Of a DNA stretch of 64,000 bases, positions 26,541-35,811 are shown in pieces (within the stretch, counting starts at the first letter, position 1; every line of letters begins with the position of its first letter). The notes beneath the pieces are model-generated. The model did not search any database, was not told where the DNA came from, and worked only from the letters and a program-made list of their open reading frames with translations. The stretch lies in assembly GCF_037975445.1 (NCBI RefSeq), contig NZ_CP150254.1, positions 4,710,001-4,774,000 of the forward strand, written 5' to 3'. A program made the position numbers and the translations under genes. This DNA is from Peribacillus sp. FSL P2-0133. GTDB lineage: Bacteria > Bacillota > Bacilli > Bacillales > DSM-1321.

Positions 26541-28106
26541 TTAATTGTTATCCATATCCAGCAATTCTTGAACATTCCCCTTTTTCCGCATGTACCAGAC
26601 TCCGTTATAAACAGCAAAATAGTAAAAAACGAATCCTATTATTGCCACGATGTAAGACATAAATGGCTCTGGAATAATACCCTTACCACCAAAATTTCCG
26701 ATTGATGATATCCCAACGAGCATCAGAATATAAATGACGAGATAGATCCCACCAATAATTTCCATCGATTTATGTTTATTGATAAAATGAGTAATTAAAT
26801 ATCCAACAATTCCAATTGCTAATCCCCAAATTGCAAGTTGAACCCTACTCCAATTTGTCCAATAAATAAGTAGAGTGGCAAATACAAAGGCTAAAGGAGC
26901 AATAAAATTCATGCCTGGGATACCGTTGTCTTTTGTCAAACCAACCTTACGAAACACCATTACTGTGACACATGCTGAGGCGTATTTAAAAATCCCAATT
27001 GCTCCAACGATTGCTACAATTGCGGTCCAACTCTTTAAAGGGAACAAGAAAAGTAACCCAATGAGGAAGTTGAGAGTGAGTGCACGTGTTGGGACTCCAA
27101 ATCTTTTATTAATAGTTCCGAAATAAGAAGGAAGGAATCCACTCTTCGCCATTCCAAAAACATGTCTTGAAGTTCCAGCTGTATAAGCAAGCGCCGATCC
27201 AGTTGGGGAAATCATTGCGTCCGCTGTAATGGTCCAGGACAGCCAAACCATATTCGCCATAAGTGCTAAATTCGCAAATGGAGAGTCAAATTTAATTCCA
27301 CTCCAACCATTAGCTAGCATTTCGGGCGGTACGGCCCCTATAAAAACGATTTGAAGTAAAACATATAAAATTGCCGAGACTGACAGCGATGTGATAAGAG
27401 CAAGCGGAATATTCCGTCTTGGGTTTACCACCTCGCCACTCATCATTACCACATTCCCGAATCCTGTATAGGCAAAAAATATACCACTAGTTAAGATTGC
27501 GCTTAATCCTGCGCCATATCCATTAGGGGCAAACCCATGACTTGTATAATTCTCTTCATGAAACCCTGTCATAAAAAAAGCAATGATGGTTAGGACAGGT
27601 ACTATAAATTTAATCGTGGTAATAATGGTATTCGTGACAGCAAATAATTTCACTCCAAAATAGTTCACCACAACAAAGAACACCATTAAAACAGTCGATG
27701 CTAGAATTCCTGTTGTCGTTAGTTGCTCCTTAGATATATCATATAGGCCTGGCCAGAACTCATTAGCGTATTGAATAACTCCCGATGATTCAACGGGTGC
27801 AGTGGCACAGTAGCCAAGCCAAATCGAATAACTAGTCACTGTAGCAAGCAATTTCCCATGGGAATAAAGGGGATAACGACCTAAACCACCTGTTTCTGGC
27901 CTTACCCTTGCTAATTCAGCATAAACAAGAGCTATTAGAGTAATGACGAATGCAGCAATAATCCAAGACATAATAGCAGCTGGCCCAGCCATTTTTGCCG
28001 TATTCCATGGTCCAAAAAGCCAACTTGATCCAATAATTCCTCCAAGAGATAATGCAGTAAGTGACCAAAAGCCCATTTTCTTTTTCAAATATCGTTCTTG
28101 ATTCAT
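26541..28106 (-). CDS. APC-superfamily amino acid permease
   Basis: A 521-residue membrane protein with 12 to 14 hydrophobic helices. The N-terminus 'FWSLTALSLGGIIGSSWLFG' is the substrate-binding G-I-I-G motif of APC transporters, and 'ARVRPETGGLGRYPLYSHG' and 'IFFAYTGFGNVVMMSGEV' are the equivalents of helices 2 and 6. It should import an amino acid or amine by cation symport. It is the first gene of an operon with the argininosuccinate lyase-like gene, so the imported molecule is probably the lyase substrate or a relative. A long upstream region with repeated boxes (28160-28340) suggests tight control. Confidence 0.9.
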   Translation of the reverse strand: MNQERYLKKKMGFWSLTALSLGGIIGSSWLFGPWNTAKMAGPAAIMSWIIAAFVITLIALVYAELARVRPETGGLGRYPLYSHGKLLATVTSYSIWLGYCATAPVESSGVIQYANEFWPGLYDISKEQLTTTGILASTVLMVFFVVVNYFGVKLFAVTNTIITTIKFIVPVLTIIAFFMTGFHEENYTSHGFAPNGYGAGLSAILTSGIFFAYTGFGNVVMMSGEVVNPRRNIPLALITSLSVSAILYVLLQIVFIGAVPPEMLANGWSGIKFDSPFANLALMANMVWLSWTITADAMISPTGSALAYTAGTSRHVFGMAKSGFLPSYFGTINKRFGVPTRALTLNFLIGLLFLFPLKSWTAIVAIVGAIGIFKYASACVTVMVFRKVGLTKDNGIPGMNFIAPLAFVFATLLIYWTNWSRVQLAIWGLAIGIVGYLITHFINKHKSMEIIGGIYLVIYILMLVGISSIGNFGGKGIIPEPFMSYIVAIIGFVFYYFAVYNGVWYMRKKGNVQELLDMDNN

Positions 28107-28159
28107 GAAATTCCCTCTCTCTTAATGGGGTATATTATTATTTGCAAACATGGATAGCT

Positions 28160-28340
28160 TAGTACTGTACCTAAAATAATTAGCTCCTTTCAAATTTTTA
28201 AGGTAATACTTCGGGAAGCTAACTTTACGTAATGGATGGGACAAAATCCAAACGAACAACCAGGAATTAGCTTAGCCAAAAAGGATTAGCTCAATTGTAG
28301 ATTTATTTTAAGGTCAAAAAAACGTAATTACCTTAAATTG
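28160..28340. promoter_or_regulatory. Repeated TTAAGGT boxes upstream of the permease operon
   Basis: TTAAGGTAAT (28198-28207) and its exact inverse ATTACCTTAA (28327-28336) flank the region; TTTTAAGGT occurs again at 28306-28314 and GTACCTAAAAT near 28168. They are 60-230 bp upstream of the permease start and are candidate sites for the regulator encoded downstream. Function is inferred. Confidence 0.4.
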
Positions 28341-28603
28341 ATTTTATTTGAATCGTTTGCATTTTGCAATATTATTTTTTGAAAATTCACAACTCACATA
28401 CAAAAGGAGTTCGTTCACTGAGTTAAGGCAAGCATCACCCACTTCATGCGGGCCCACTTGCATAAGTAAACAATCCACCCCAAACGAAAAAGGGCTTATG
28501 TTTTTTTACAAACGAGCCCAAAAATTTCATTCTGGAGGAGTTATGAAATTTTAACTAGATGGTTATTTGGGAAGACCTCATTAAGGGTACTTTTTACATT
28601 CAA

Positions 28604-28625
28604 AAGGCCGCCAATTGGCGGCCTT
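28604..28625. terminator. GGCCGCC palindrome
   Basis: AAGGCCGCCAATTGGCGGCCTT is a perfect 22-bp palindrome followed by CTTAT. A near-identical copy is at 16141-16162. It lies downstream of ybaN next to repeat copy 11. Confidence 0.55.
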
Positions 28626-28650
28626 CTTATCCAAAATACATTGATTTTCT

Positions 28651-28735
28651 TACTCCCCTGCCCCGTTAGTTCCATAGGAAAAAGAGCTGCCGAAGCAACT
28701 CCCTTATTGAAGTAAGGACCCGTTATTTGAATAGG
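28651..28735 (-). repeat. 3'-end intergenic repeat, copy 11
   Basis: 'CCCTGCCCCGTTAGTTCCATAG', 'AAGAGCTGCCGAAGCAACTCC', 'TTGAAGTAAGGACCCGTTA'. It ends five bases before the stop codon of the YbaN-type gene. Confidence 0.8.
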
Positions 28736-28739
28736 ATTT

Positions 28740-29147
28740 TCAAAAAGCCCTTTGTTTTGTATTGTTCGGGTCAATTGTCTTAATTTTTTTAATGAAATAA
28801 TAATATTTGTAGAGGGCGAGCACTATCAATAAGATTTTCACTAACAGGATGTCCACATAAAATACAGAAATTACGATGAAGAAATCCGCAATTATATTGA
28901 TTCTGATTTTCTCTTTTAGAGTCATACCTTTTTTTTGCAGGAATGCTACAACGTATTTTTCATATAATGAGGTGCGTTTGAACCAGTTTTCAATCGTCTT
29001 GGAACTTTTAGCAAAGCAAAAAGCAGCAAATAAGTAAAACGGACCGCCCGGCAAAACTGGTAACACAGTCCCTGCAATACCAATCAATAGAGATATGGAC
29101 CCAAGAAGAAAAAATAGGATACTTTTTACTTTTTTAATTGTAATCAC
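28740..29147 (-). CDS. YbaN/DUF454 family membrane protein
   Basis: A 135-residue integral membrane protein. The segment 'LGSISLLIGIAGTVLPVLPGGPFYLFAAFCFAKSS' (given in parts: 'GIAGTVLPVLPGGPF' and 'YLFAAFCFAKSSKTIENWF') is the diagnostic DUF454 motif, and a C-terminal hydrophobic pair is followed by a basic tail. The function of the family is unknown. The start is GTG at 29147 with AAAAAGG directly before it, so the exact start is uncertain. Confidence 0.85.
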   Translation of the reverse strand: MITIKKVKSILFFLLGSISLLIGIAGTVLPVLPGGPFYLFAAFCFAKSSKTIENWFKRTSLYEKYVVAFLQKKGMTLKEKIRINIIADFFIVISVFYVDILLVKILLIVLALYKYYYFIKKIKTIDPNNTKQRAF

Positions 29148-29235
29148 CTTTTTATTTATATTCTATCTCCTTATAACATAAAGAGGAAGTCTAATTGATT
29201 CAACGTCATTGATTAATATCTTCCCTTTTTCTTTT

Positions 29236-29270
29236 TGAACTACCCTGCCCTCGTTATAAATAAAAAATGC
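29236..29270 (-). repeat. 3'-end intergenic repeat, copy 12 (remnant)
   Basis: Only 'GAACTACCCTGCCCTCGTTATAAATAA' remains of the left part, 23 bp beyond the stop of the metallo-hydrolase gene at 29293. Confidence 0.4.
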
Positions 29271-29292
29271 ATAAACAGGATTTCTTATCAAT

Positions 29293-29937
29293 TCATTCAT
29301 ACAGCATAGTTACGACCCCAGCATATTCTGACAAATTTTCTTTGGAAATATCCAATGTCTTAACTTCGGTTGTTCGCTGTCCGGAAATCTGAAGAAACTT
29401 ATCTACCTTTGAAAACATCAGGCCAACAACCGGCAATGCCTTAGTTCTATAGTGCATGGGAATTGTAATAGTGGATTTCAATTGACGCATCACTTGAGCA
29501 GCTTCTATTGCATTAATTGTGAATGTACCTCCTACAGGAATGATGAGAATATCTACTTTTCCAATTTCATTTACTTGTTCTTCTGATAATATATGCCCTA
29601 AATCTCCACAGTGACAGATAGTTAGTCCATCCATTTGGAAACGATATAAAATATTAGGGCCTCTCTTCTCGCCATTTACCTTATCGTGAAATGTCTTAAA
29701 TCCACTAATTCTTACATCTTCGCGGATGTATTCCTTCGGCTCATTAACAAGCAAGTATTCACCTGTTGCAGCTTGAATTTTATTGTGATCGAAATGATTA
29801 TGTGTAACGGCAACTATATCTGGTTCAACACTTGGCATACGGTAACGGATGAAGCGATGATATGGATCAATAAGAATCCTGGTTCCACTTTCGGATGTTA
29901 GTAAAAAGGCAGAATGTCCAAACCATTTTATTTTCAT
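29293..29937 (-). CDS. MBL-fold metal-dependent hydrolase (UlaG/UPF0173-like)
   Basis: A 214-residue single-domain metallo-beta-lactamase-fold protein. Metal ligands are in 'AVTHNHFDHNK' (the HxHxDH motif), 'HCGDLGH' and the late 'PMHYRT'. The opening 'KIKWFGHSAFLLTSESGTRILIDPY' is characteristic of the UPF0173/UlaG-like group (Lactamase_B_3). Substrates of this group are mostly unknown. It is monocistronic. Confidence 0.9.
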   Translation of the reverse strand: MKIKWFGHSAFLLTSESGTRILIDPYHRFIRYRMPSVEPDIVAVTHNHFDHNKIQAATGEYLLVNEPKEYIREDVRISGFKTFHDKVNGEKRGPNILYRFQMDGLTICHCGDLGHILSEEQVNEIGKVDILIIPVGGTFTINAIEAAQVMRQLKSTITIPMHYRTKALPVVGLMFSKVDKFLQISGQRTTEVKTLDISKENLSEYAGVVTMLYE

Positions 29938-30060
29938 ACTAGAATTCTCCTTATTGATTCAAAATTATTAAAATCAACCAACTTTTAAGGAACCCCGGAC
30001 CTACAGTTCAATATTTATTCCATTTATTATTATTCTATTATTCATGTAATAGTCCTTCTA

Positions 30061-30115
30061 CACCTGATCTGTCCCTTTTATCCCATAAGAAAAGCGATCC
30101 TCATTAAAGAATCGC
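30061..30115 (-). repeat. 3'-end intergenic repeat, copy 13 (diverged)
   Basis: 'CTGTCCCTTTTATCCCATAAG' followed by a GCGATCC...GAATCGC hairpin that replaces the usual AGCTG stem and is followed on the minus strand by TTTTCTTATG. It serves as terminator of the XRE-cupin gene. Confidence 0.55.
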
Positions 30116-30147
30116 CTGAAAGAACATTACATTTTAAAATCTTTTCA

Positions 30148-30693
30148 TTAAAACGCAGGCGGGGTAACTGAAAATAATACAGCTGCATTCTGACTAAAAT
30201 TATTTTCCCATTTATGTTTGAAATTTGCTGGTATTTTCACACTATCACCAGCTTCCAATATATATTCTTCTTCACCTAAATACAGCTTGATTTTCCCTTC
30301 CAAAATAAATGCTACTTCCTCTCCTCTATGTTCTATAGGGCTTTCTGACGAGGAAATATTCGGAGGAACTTTCATAATCGCTGTTGCCAAATTACCCGTA
30401 AAATCAGGTGACAATAACTCATAAGACAAATTATCAATGATCATTTTCTTACGTTTACTGGACCTAACGATTAAATCCTCCGTAATCGTTTCTTCAAGCA
30501 AAAAACTAAATGTTGGAACATTCAAGGTTTTAGCTAAGACCTTTAAGGTTTGAATAGAAGGATTCGCCAAACCTCTTTCAATCTGGCTTAACATGGAAGG
30601 TGTAATTTCAGCTAATTTTGCTAGCTCTCTACTACTCATTCCTTTAGCTTTTCTATATTTTTCAACTTTCTTGCCAATATCTATATTTTCCAT
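30148..30693 (-). CDS. XRE-cupin transcriptional regulator
   Basis: A 181-residue regulator: an N-terminal helix-turn-helix ('RELAKLAEITPSMLSQIERG') and a C-terminal cupin_2 barrel ('HRGEEVAFILEGKIKLYLG', 'LEAGDSVKIPANFKHKWEN'). Such proteins sense a small ligand with the cupin domain. It is divergent from the D-serine dehydratase gene, with about 150 bp between, and so is the likely regulator of D-serine (or related amino acid) degradation. Confidence 0.92.
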   Translation of the reverse strand: MENIDIGKKVEKYRKAKGMSSRELAKLAEITPSMLSQIERGLANPSIQTLKVLAKTLNVPTFSFLLEETITEDLIVRSSKRKKMIIDNLSYELLSPDFTGNLATAIMKVPPNISSSESPIEHRGEEVAFILEGKIKLYLGEEEYILEAGDSVKIPANFKHKWENNFSQNAAVLFSVTPPAF

Positions 30694-30844
30694 AACTGCT
30701 ACTCCTTAACGACTTATTAAATCACACTTAAATAAAATTAATATAAATTAACATCGAGATGATTGTGTGTTAAACTGTACTAAATTTTATTTAATTATAA
30801 TTTACCAAACAATTTGTTACAAGAAAATGAGGAGGATCAAACAG

Positions 30845-32206
30845 ATGAAAGAGATTGAAAGCAAAGAATTACAATCATGGAAAGACAAATATCCTTTATT
30901 AAATAAGCTCATTTCGACGGAAGAAGTATTTTGGCTCAATCCAAATGTCGAAAAATTTCAAACAGGAATTAAAAAATCCCCCCTTACTCAAGAAGATGTA
31001 AGAGATGCAGAGGAAAGGTTGAAACGTTTTGCTCCATATATCGCCAAAGTTTTCCCTGAGACAAAAGGAACGAACGGAATCCTAGAATCACCTTTAGTGA
31101 GAATTCCTGCCATGAAGCAGTCCTTGGAACAGGATCATCAACAACCTATATTAGGAGAATTATTACTAAAATGTGATAGTCACCTTCCTATATCAGGATC
31201 CATTAAAGCAAGAGGCGGGATTTATGAAATTCTCAAACATGCGGAAGAACTAGCTTTCCAACATCAATTGTTAACAATTCAAGATGATTATTCGATTTTA
31301 GATAGTGATAGGTTCCGAACCCTTTTCTCAAAATATTCAATCGCAGTAGGCTCGACTGGAAATTTAGGACTTAGTATTGGCATCATCAGTGCAAAGTTAG
31401 GTTTTAATGTTTCCGTTCATATGTCAGCTGATGCAAAACAGTGGAAAAAAGACTTGCTTAGAAGCAAAAATGTCAATGTCATTGAATATGAAGCTGATTA
31501 TAGTAAAGCTGTAGAGGAAGGCCGAATCCAAGCAGATAGTGACCCAACATGTTATTTTGTGGATGATGAAAATTCTCACGACCTATTTTTAGGATATGCA
31601 GTGGCTGCATCCCGTTTGAAGAAACAATTAGAAGAGCTAGAGATAATTGTAGATGAAAATCATCCTTTGTTTGTTTACCTCCCATGTGGAGTAGGTGGTG
31701 GTCCTGGAGGCGTAGCTTTTGGCTTGAAATTATTGTATCAAGACCATATTCACTGTTTCTTCGCAGAACCTACCCACTCGCCATGCATGCTACTCGGTTT
31801 AATGACTGGACTTCATGATAAAGTTTCTGTACAAGATGTTGGTATCGATAATGTAACAGACGCGGATGGACTTGCTGTTGGAAAGCCATCCGGGTTTGTC
31901 GGTAAAACGATGGAACCCTTCTTAAGCGGCAATTATACGGTTAGCGATGAACAGTTGTATAAGTTGCTAAAAGAACTAGTTGATACAGAAGGGATCCATT
32001 TAGAACCTTCAGCACTAGCAGGCATGATAGGACCAAGTAAATTATGTAAAGAGGGTATCGATTATTTACAGAAGCATCATTTAACGGAAAAGATGAGTAA
32101 TGGTACACATATTATTTGGGGGACTGGCGGAAGCATGGTTCCTGAAGAAATGATGAAGCAATATTATCAAAAAGGGTTGAAAATAGCGTTAGAGAAACAG
32201 AAGTAA
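30845..32206 (+). CDS. dsdA: D-serine dehydratase (D-serine ammonia-lyase)
   Basis: A 453-residue fold-type II PLP enzyme that converts D-serine to pyruvate and ammonia. The PLP lysine is Lys121 in '[15 protein letters not shown]'; the phosphate-binding loop is '[12 protein letters not shown]', and '[16 protein letters not shown]' and '[13 protein letters not shown]' are typical of DsdA. The frame opens 26 codons upstream, but GAGGAGG stands nine bases before the ATG at 30845. It is divergent from an XRE-cupin regulator. No D-serine transporter is adjacent. It may protect against D-serine toxicity or allow its use as a nutrient. Confidence 0.95.
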   Translation: MKEIESKELQSWKDKYPLLNKLISTEEVFWLNPNVEKFQTGIKKSPLTQEDVRDAEERLKRFAPYIAKVFPETKGTNGILESPLVRIPAMKQSLEQDHQQPILGELLLKCDSHLPISGSIKARGGIYEILKHAEELAFQHQLLTIQDDYSILDSDRFRTLFSKYSIAVGSTGNLGLSIGIISAKLGFNVSVHMSADAKQWKKDLLRSKNVNVIEYEADYSKAVEEGRIQADSDPTCYFVDDENSHDLFLGYAVAASRLKKQLEELEIIVDENHPLFVYLPCGVGGGPGGVAFGLKLLYQDHIHCFFAEPTHSPCMLLGLMTGLHDKVSVQDVGIDNVTDADGLAVGKPSGFVGKTMEPFLSGNYTVSDEQLYKLLKELVDTEGIHLEPSALAGMIGPSKLCKEGIDYLQKHHLTEKMSNGTHIIWGTGGSMVPEEMMKQYYQKGLKIALEKQK

Positions 32207-32250
32207 TTTACCTTTGCCCAACAATTACATGTGGCTAAATGTAAAACAAA

Positions 32251-32330
32251 GTTGATTGGAACGGAAGGCTCGAGACTCCTGCGGGGAAAGTGCGTGCCCT
32301 ACGTTCCAATCAACGTTCGAATTTTCCTCC
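32251..32330. repeat. Short copy of the GC-rich palindromic repeat
   Basis: 'GTTGATTGGAACGGAAGGC' and 'GAGACTCCTGCGGGGAAAGT' match the element at 62596-62700, and the segment closes with ACGTTCCAATCAAC, the inverse of its start. The middle is deleted. Confidence 0.75.
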
Positions 32331-32359
32331 AAAAACTGTACTGTAGAATGCAGGAATGC

Positions 32360-32432
32360 TAGCCTGCCTCTTAGTTGCATAAGAAAAATCTGCCTATATG
32401 ACAGATCTAATTTACCGCTATTGCACCTGAAC
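32360..32432 (-). repeat. 3'-end intergenic repeat, copy 14 (diverged)
   Basis: 'GCCTGCCTCTTAGTTGCATAAG', 'AAAAATCTGCCTATATGACAGAT', then 'GCACCTGAACG'. The hairpin keeps its pairing by compensatory change (ATCTG...CAGAT instead of AGCTG...CAGCT). It lies 31 bp beyond the stop at 32463. Confidence 0.65.
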
Positions 32433-32462
32433 GTTTGATGGAGTGTCAGACCCCCCCAACAA

Positions 32463-32729
32463 TCACATAGGAATGTACCCTTTTGTTAGATATACAAATA
32501 TCATAACGGGAATAAAACTAAAGACCATAAATAAATTGCTTAAAGCTATTAATCTGTTATTTGAATAAGAACCTAATACTACTCCAATTGGGTTAAAAAC
32601 AAATGTTAACATCCCATAAGATTCTTCCATTTTAAAGACCAAATAAGGTATCCAAGAAACAATTCCACAGAGTAAAAGTGTAACAGATAGCCAAAAGTAG
32701 ATCTTTGTTTTTCGATTGACTCGACTCAA
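32463..32729 (-). CDS. Small membrane protein, unknown function
   Basis: An 88-residue protein with three hydrophobic segments (about 10-30, 39-53 and 60-82). It starts at a TTG with a modest AAAGG site, so the start is not certain. No family recognised. It is monocistronic with a repeat-type terminator. Confidence 0.55.
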   Translation of the reverse strand: MSRVNRKTKIYFWLSVTLLLCGIVSWIPYLVFKMEESYGMLTFVFNPIGVVLGSYSNNRLIALSNLFMVFSFIPVMIFVYLTKGYIPM

Positions 32730-32799
32730 TTATTCCAACGCCTTTCAAAACAACAATACCCTAATCTTAACATAGTTTCCAAATAAAGTTACCAGGTTT

Positions 32800-32857
32800 C
32801 CCTGCCCCTTTAACTCCAAAAGAAAAAGAGCTGCTAAAGCAACTCCCTTATTTAGCG
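32800..32857 (-). repeat. 3'-end intergenic repeat, copy 15
   Basis: 'TTCCCTGCCCCTTTAACTCC', 'AAAAAGAGCTGCTAAAGCAACTCC', 'TTATTTAGCG'. It is 134 bp beyond the stop of the methionine aminopeptidase gene. Confidence 0.65.
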
Positions 32858-32990
32858 TGGGTTCACCAATCGAATCCTTCTTGTTTTAAAGCGAGTAACA
32901 TTCTACGAATTTATACATTACCCCATTTAAATTTCCTACACAGTATACGAAATACTTATGTTTATACGAGTCTTTTCGTCTATGCTTGAA

Positions 32991-33737
<747 letters not shown>

Positions 33738-33919
33738 CTACCTCATTATCTTTTATAATCTATAATCCATAAGCTAAATAAGTATTAATTGTACCTTTAT
33801 TTTCTCGAAAAATAAAAGCAATGTAAATGATTTGGGACAATACCTTTTTTTACAAAGTTACCATTAGTTTACCATAACTAATTCAAAGAACGTTCTATTA
33901 TTGGAGATTCCTTTACTAA

Positions 33920-34000
33920 ACAATCTGGCCCAATTGTTGAACAAAGAACAAACGGCACTCTTTAGCTCCATAAGAAAAAGCTGTCTTGAGGACAGCTCTG
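33920..34000 (-). repeat. 3'-end intergenic repeat, copy 16 (long form)
   Basis: 'CAATCTGGCCCAATTGTTGAA', 'ACAAACGGCACTCTTTAGCTCC', 'AAAAAGCTGTCTTGAGGACAGCT'. It shares its long left arm with copies 1 and 4. It lies 20 bp beyond the thioesterase stop and supplies its terminator. Confidence 0.75.
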
Positions 34001-34020
34001 AACAATAACTATTGAACTGC

Positions 34021-34476
34021 TTAATCTTGTTCATCAAGTTCAATAAAATAATGATCCTTACGGTATGACACTGCCTCCATGGTTGCGATCAGGTTTTCCT
34101 CATGAAAGACGTCTATTCGATAAAATCCTGTCCGATAGTTTCGTTTAATTTCCGTTGCACGGGCTACTATCTTGTCTCCGGGTTTAGCTGATTCAATAAA
34201 CTGGATGGTTGTCGAGAGGCCTAATGATGTTTTGCCATATGCATTACAGGCTACTGAAAAAGCATGATCTGCTAAAGCATAAATAACTGCCCCGTGAACC
34301 GTTCCATATGCATTTACCATAGTGCTTTGCACTTCTAACGTTGCTTCTGCAGTACCTGCCTCGAATTTCGTTAACTGAATGCCTAACGACTGAGCATACG
34401 GATCGTTTTTCACATGCGCATGAATTTGTTCATAGTGTTTTTCATGAATTTTATCTTCAGCAATTTTCTTCTTCAC
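34021..34476 (-). CDS. PaaI-type hotdog thioesterase
   Basis: About 151 residues of the PaaI/YdiI thioesterase group, which hydrolyse acyl- or aryl-CoA esters. The motif 'AYGTVHGAVIYALADHAFSVACN' holds the family's HGG-like catalytic helix, and 'SKPG'-like 'ESAKPGDKIVARATEI' follows. The frame opens eight codons upstream; the strong GGGGAGG favours the GTG at 34476 or the ATG just before it. It ends next to a repeat-type terminator and follows azlCD on the same strand. Confidence 0.85.
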   Translation of the reverse strand: MKKKIAEDKIHEKHYEQIHAHVKNDPYAQSLGIQLTKFEAGTAEATLEVQSTMVNAYGTVHGAVIYALADHAFSVACNAYGKTSLGLSTTIQFIESAKPGDKIVARATEIKRNYRTGFYRIDVFHEENLIATMEAVSYRKDHYFIELDEQD

Positions 34477-34548
34477 CATTACCTCCCCTTCCAATACCAT
34501 CGATACCAGTAATTGTGACGTGTGTTGGATGTACTAATAATTATCCAT

Positions 34549-34881
34549 TTAAAAAACCAATTGCACCAACATCATGTAGATAATCGTTCCCCCCGCTATG
34601 GAAAGGAGCATCATTTTCTTCCAAATGTGAAGCAAGGCAACTACCGCTATCGCCATAAATTCAGGGATGCCGTGACTTCCGGATTGTAGGCTTACATCCT
34701 TTAAACAGTAAATGACCAAAAGCCCAATTACTGCGGATGGCAGTATTTTACCGAGATACTGTACATACTTCGGTGTAGGTTTACCTGATGGGAAAACGAT
34801 GAATGGAAGAAACCTTGTAAGCATCGTGCCTAGAACAACCATTGCTATTGTAATGATTTGCTGTGTTAAATCCATTGTCAT
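34549..34881 (-). CDS. azlD: AzlD-family branched-chain amino acid exporter subunit
   Basis: A 110-residue membrane protein with about four helices, '[20 protein letters not shown]' near the N-terminus being the AzlD signature. It works with AzlC to export branched-chain amino acids or analogues. Its ATG overlaps the azlC stop by 4 bp. Confidence 0.9.
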   Translation of the reverse strand: MTMDLTQQIITIAMVVLGTMLTRFLPFIVFPSGKPTPKYVQYLGKILPSAVIGLLVIYCLKDVSLQSGSHGIPEFMAIAVVALLHIWKKMMLLSIAGGTIIYMMLVQLVF

Positions 34882-35591
34882 ATGGTCTTGACCTCAACTT
34901 TCTCTAATGGCTTTCTAAGTAAGGTGAGTACCCCCAAAATTGAAAACATAGCAGGGATGATGAAATTGCTTCCGCCAAAAATAATAAGACAGACTGCTGA
35001 CAGTCCAAGCCCTGTGAGAGCACTATGATGGTTTTTCTCTTTCATCCACTGTTCAATGAAAATAACTACAAAGAGAGCCGTCATAACAAAATCGAGTCCT
35101 TCTGTGTTGAATTTGACAAGGGATCCAAAAATGCCGCCAATCGCCGCTCCTATCACCCAATAGGAATGATTGAGCAGTGTCACGAAGAACATGAACCAGC
35201 CCTTGTCTACATTCTTCGGAACATCAACGGTACAATTGATGGAAAAAGACTCATCGCAAAGCCCAAAAATCAGATACAGCTTTTTCTTCCCGGTCCCCCT
35301 GTACTTATCCAGCATGGAAATGCCATAAAACAAATGCCGTGCATTCACCATTAAAGTTAGAAAAAGGGCGTTAATCGGATTGAATGCGACAAGCAATAAA
35401 TTGGCTGCAATAAACTCCATTGATCCTGCAAATATTGTTAGACTCATCAATATCGGGTAAATCGCACTGAAGCCTAATGAATTCATAAAGATTCCATAAG
35501 CGATGCCTAAAAATAAAAAGCCTGCAAAAATGGGCATTGTGTACGGAAAGGCTGCACGAAATGCAGTTAGCATTTGAGTTCTTTTTTTCAT
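34878..35591 (-). CDS. azlC: AzlC-family branched-chain amino acid exporter
   Basis: A 237-residue membrane protein; '[20 protein letters not shown]' and '[19 protein letters not shown]' with 'GLCDESFSI' are the family motifs. It is the large subunit of an AzlCD exporter. The frame extends 19 codons upstream, but the ATG at 35591 begins a typical basic N-terminus and has GGATGTG upstream. The operon is divergent from a MocR-type regulator, and matching operators lie before both genes. Confidence 0.9.
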   Translation of the reverse strand: MKKRTQMLTAFRAAFPYTMPIFAGFLFLGIAYGIFMNSLGFSAIYPILMSLTIFAGSMEFIAANLLLVAFNPINALFLTLMVNARHLFYGISMLDKYRGTGKKKLYLIFGLCDESFSINCTVDVPKNVDKGWFMFFVTLLNHSYWVIGAAIGGIFGSLVKFNTEGLDFVMTALFVVIFIEQWMKEKNHHSALTGLGLSAVCLIIFGGSNFIIPAMFSILGVLTLLRKPLEKVEVKTI

Positions 35592-35637
35592 ATATTTCAC
35601 ATCCTGATGGCTAAATTTATTTAAATTTAACATACAA

Positions 35638-35671
35638 AATCCGTACAAAAAACAAGTTAATTGTATGGATT
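35638..35671 (-). promoter_or_regulatory. Operator upstream of azlCD
   Basis: AATCCGTACAA, 12 bp, TTGTATGGATT: an inverted repeat of 11-bp arms (one mismatch) that has the same arms and exactly the same spacing as the site at 35759-35792. It is about 50 bp upstream of azlC. Confidence 0.8.
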
Positions 35672-35758
35672 ACAATTAAAATAAAATACCCCCATTTCAT
35701 CAAAATGTGGGTACCGATAGATATTCCTTTATATAAATCATCCCGTTTCATTATTAGA

Positions 35759-35792
35759 ATTCCATACAAAAAATGATATGATTGTATGGAAT
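35759..35792 (+). promoter_or_regulatory. Operator upstream of the MocR gene
   Basis: ATTCCATACAA, 12 bp, TTGTATGGAAT: a perfect inverted repeat, 20 bp before the MocR start. Together with 35638-35671 it forms a pair about 120 bp apart in the divergent promoter region, the probable binding sites of the MocR-type regulator. Confidence 0.85.
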
Positions 35793-35811
35793 AAGATCGT
35801 TGAGGTGAAGT

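Noticed and set aside
28348..28554. 68-codon plus-strand ORF upstream of the permease
   Set aside because: No ribosome site, low-complexity start and no resemblance to any protein; the region holds hairpins instead.
32256..32438. 60-codon plus-strand ORF
   Set aside because: It is a translation of the short GC-rich palindromic repeat and the adjoining intergenic repeat.
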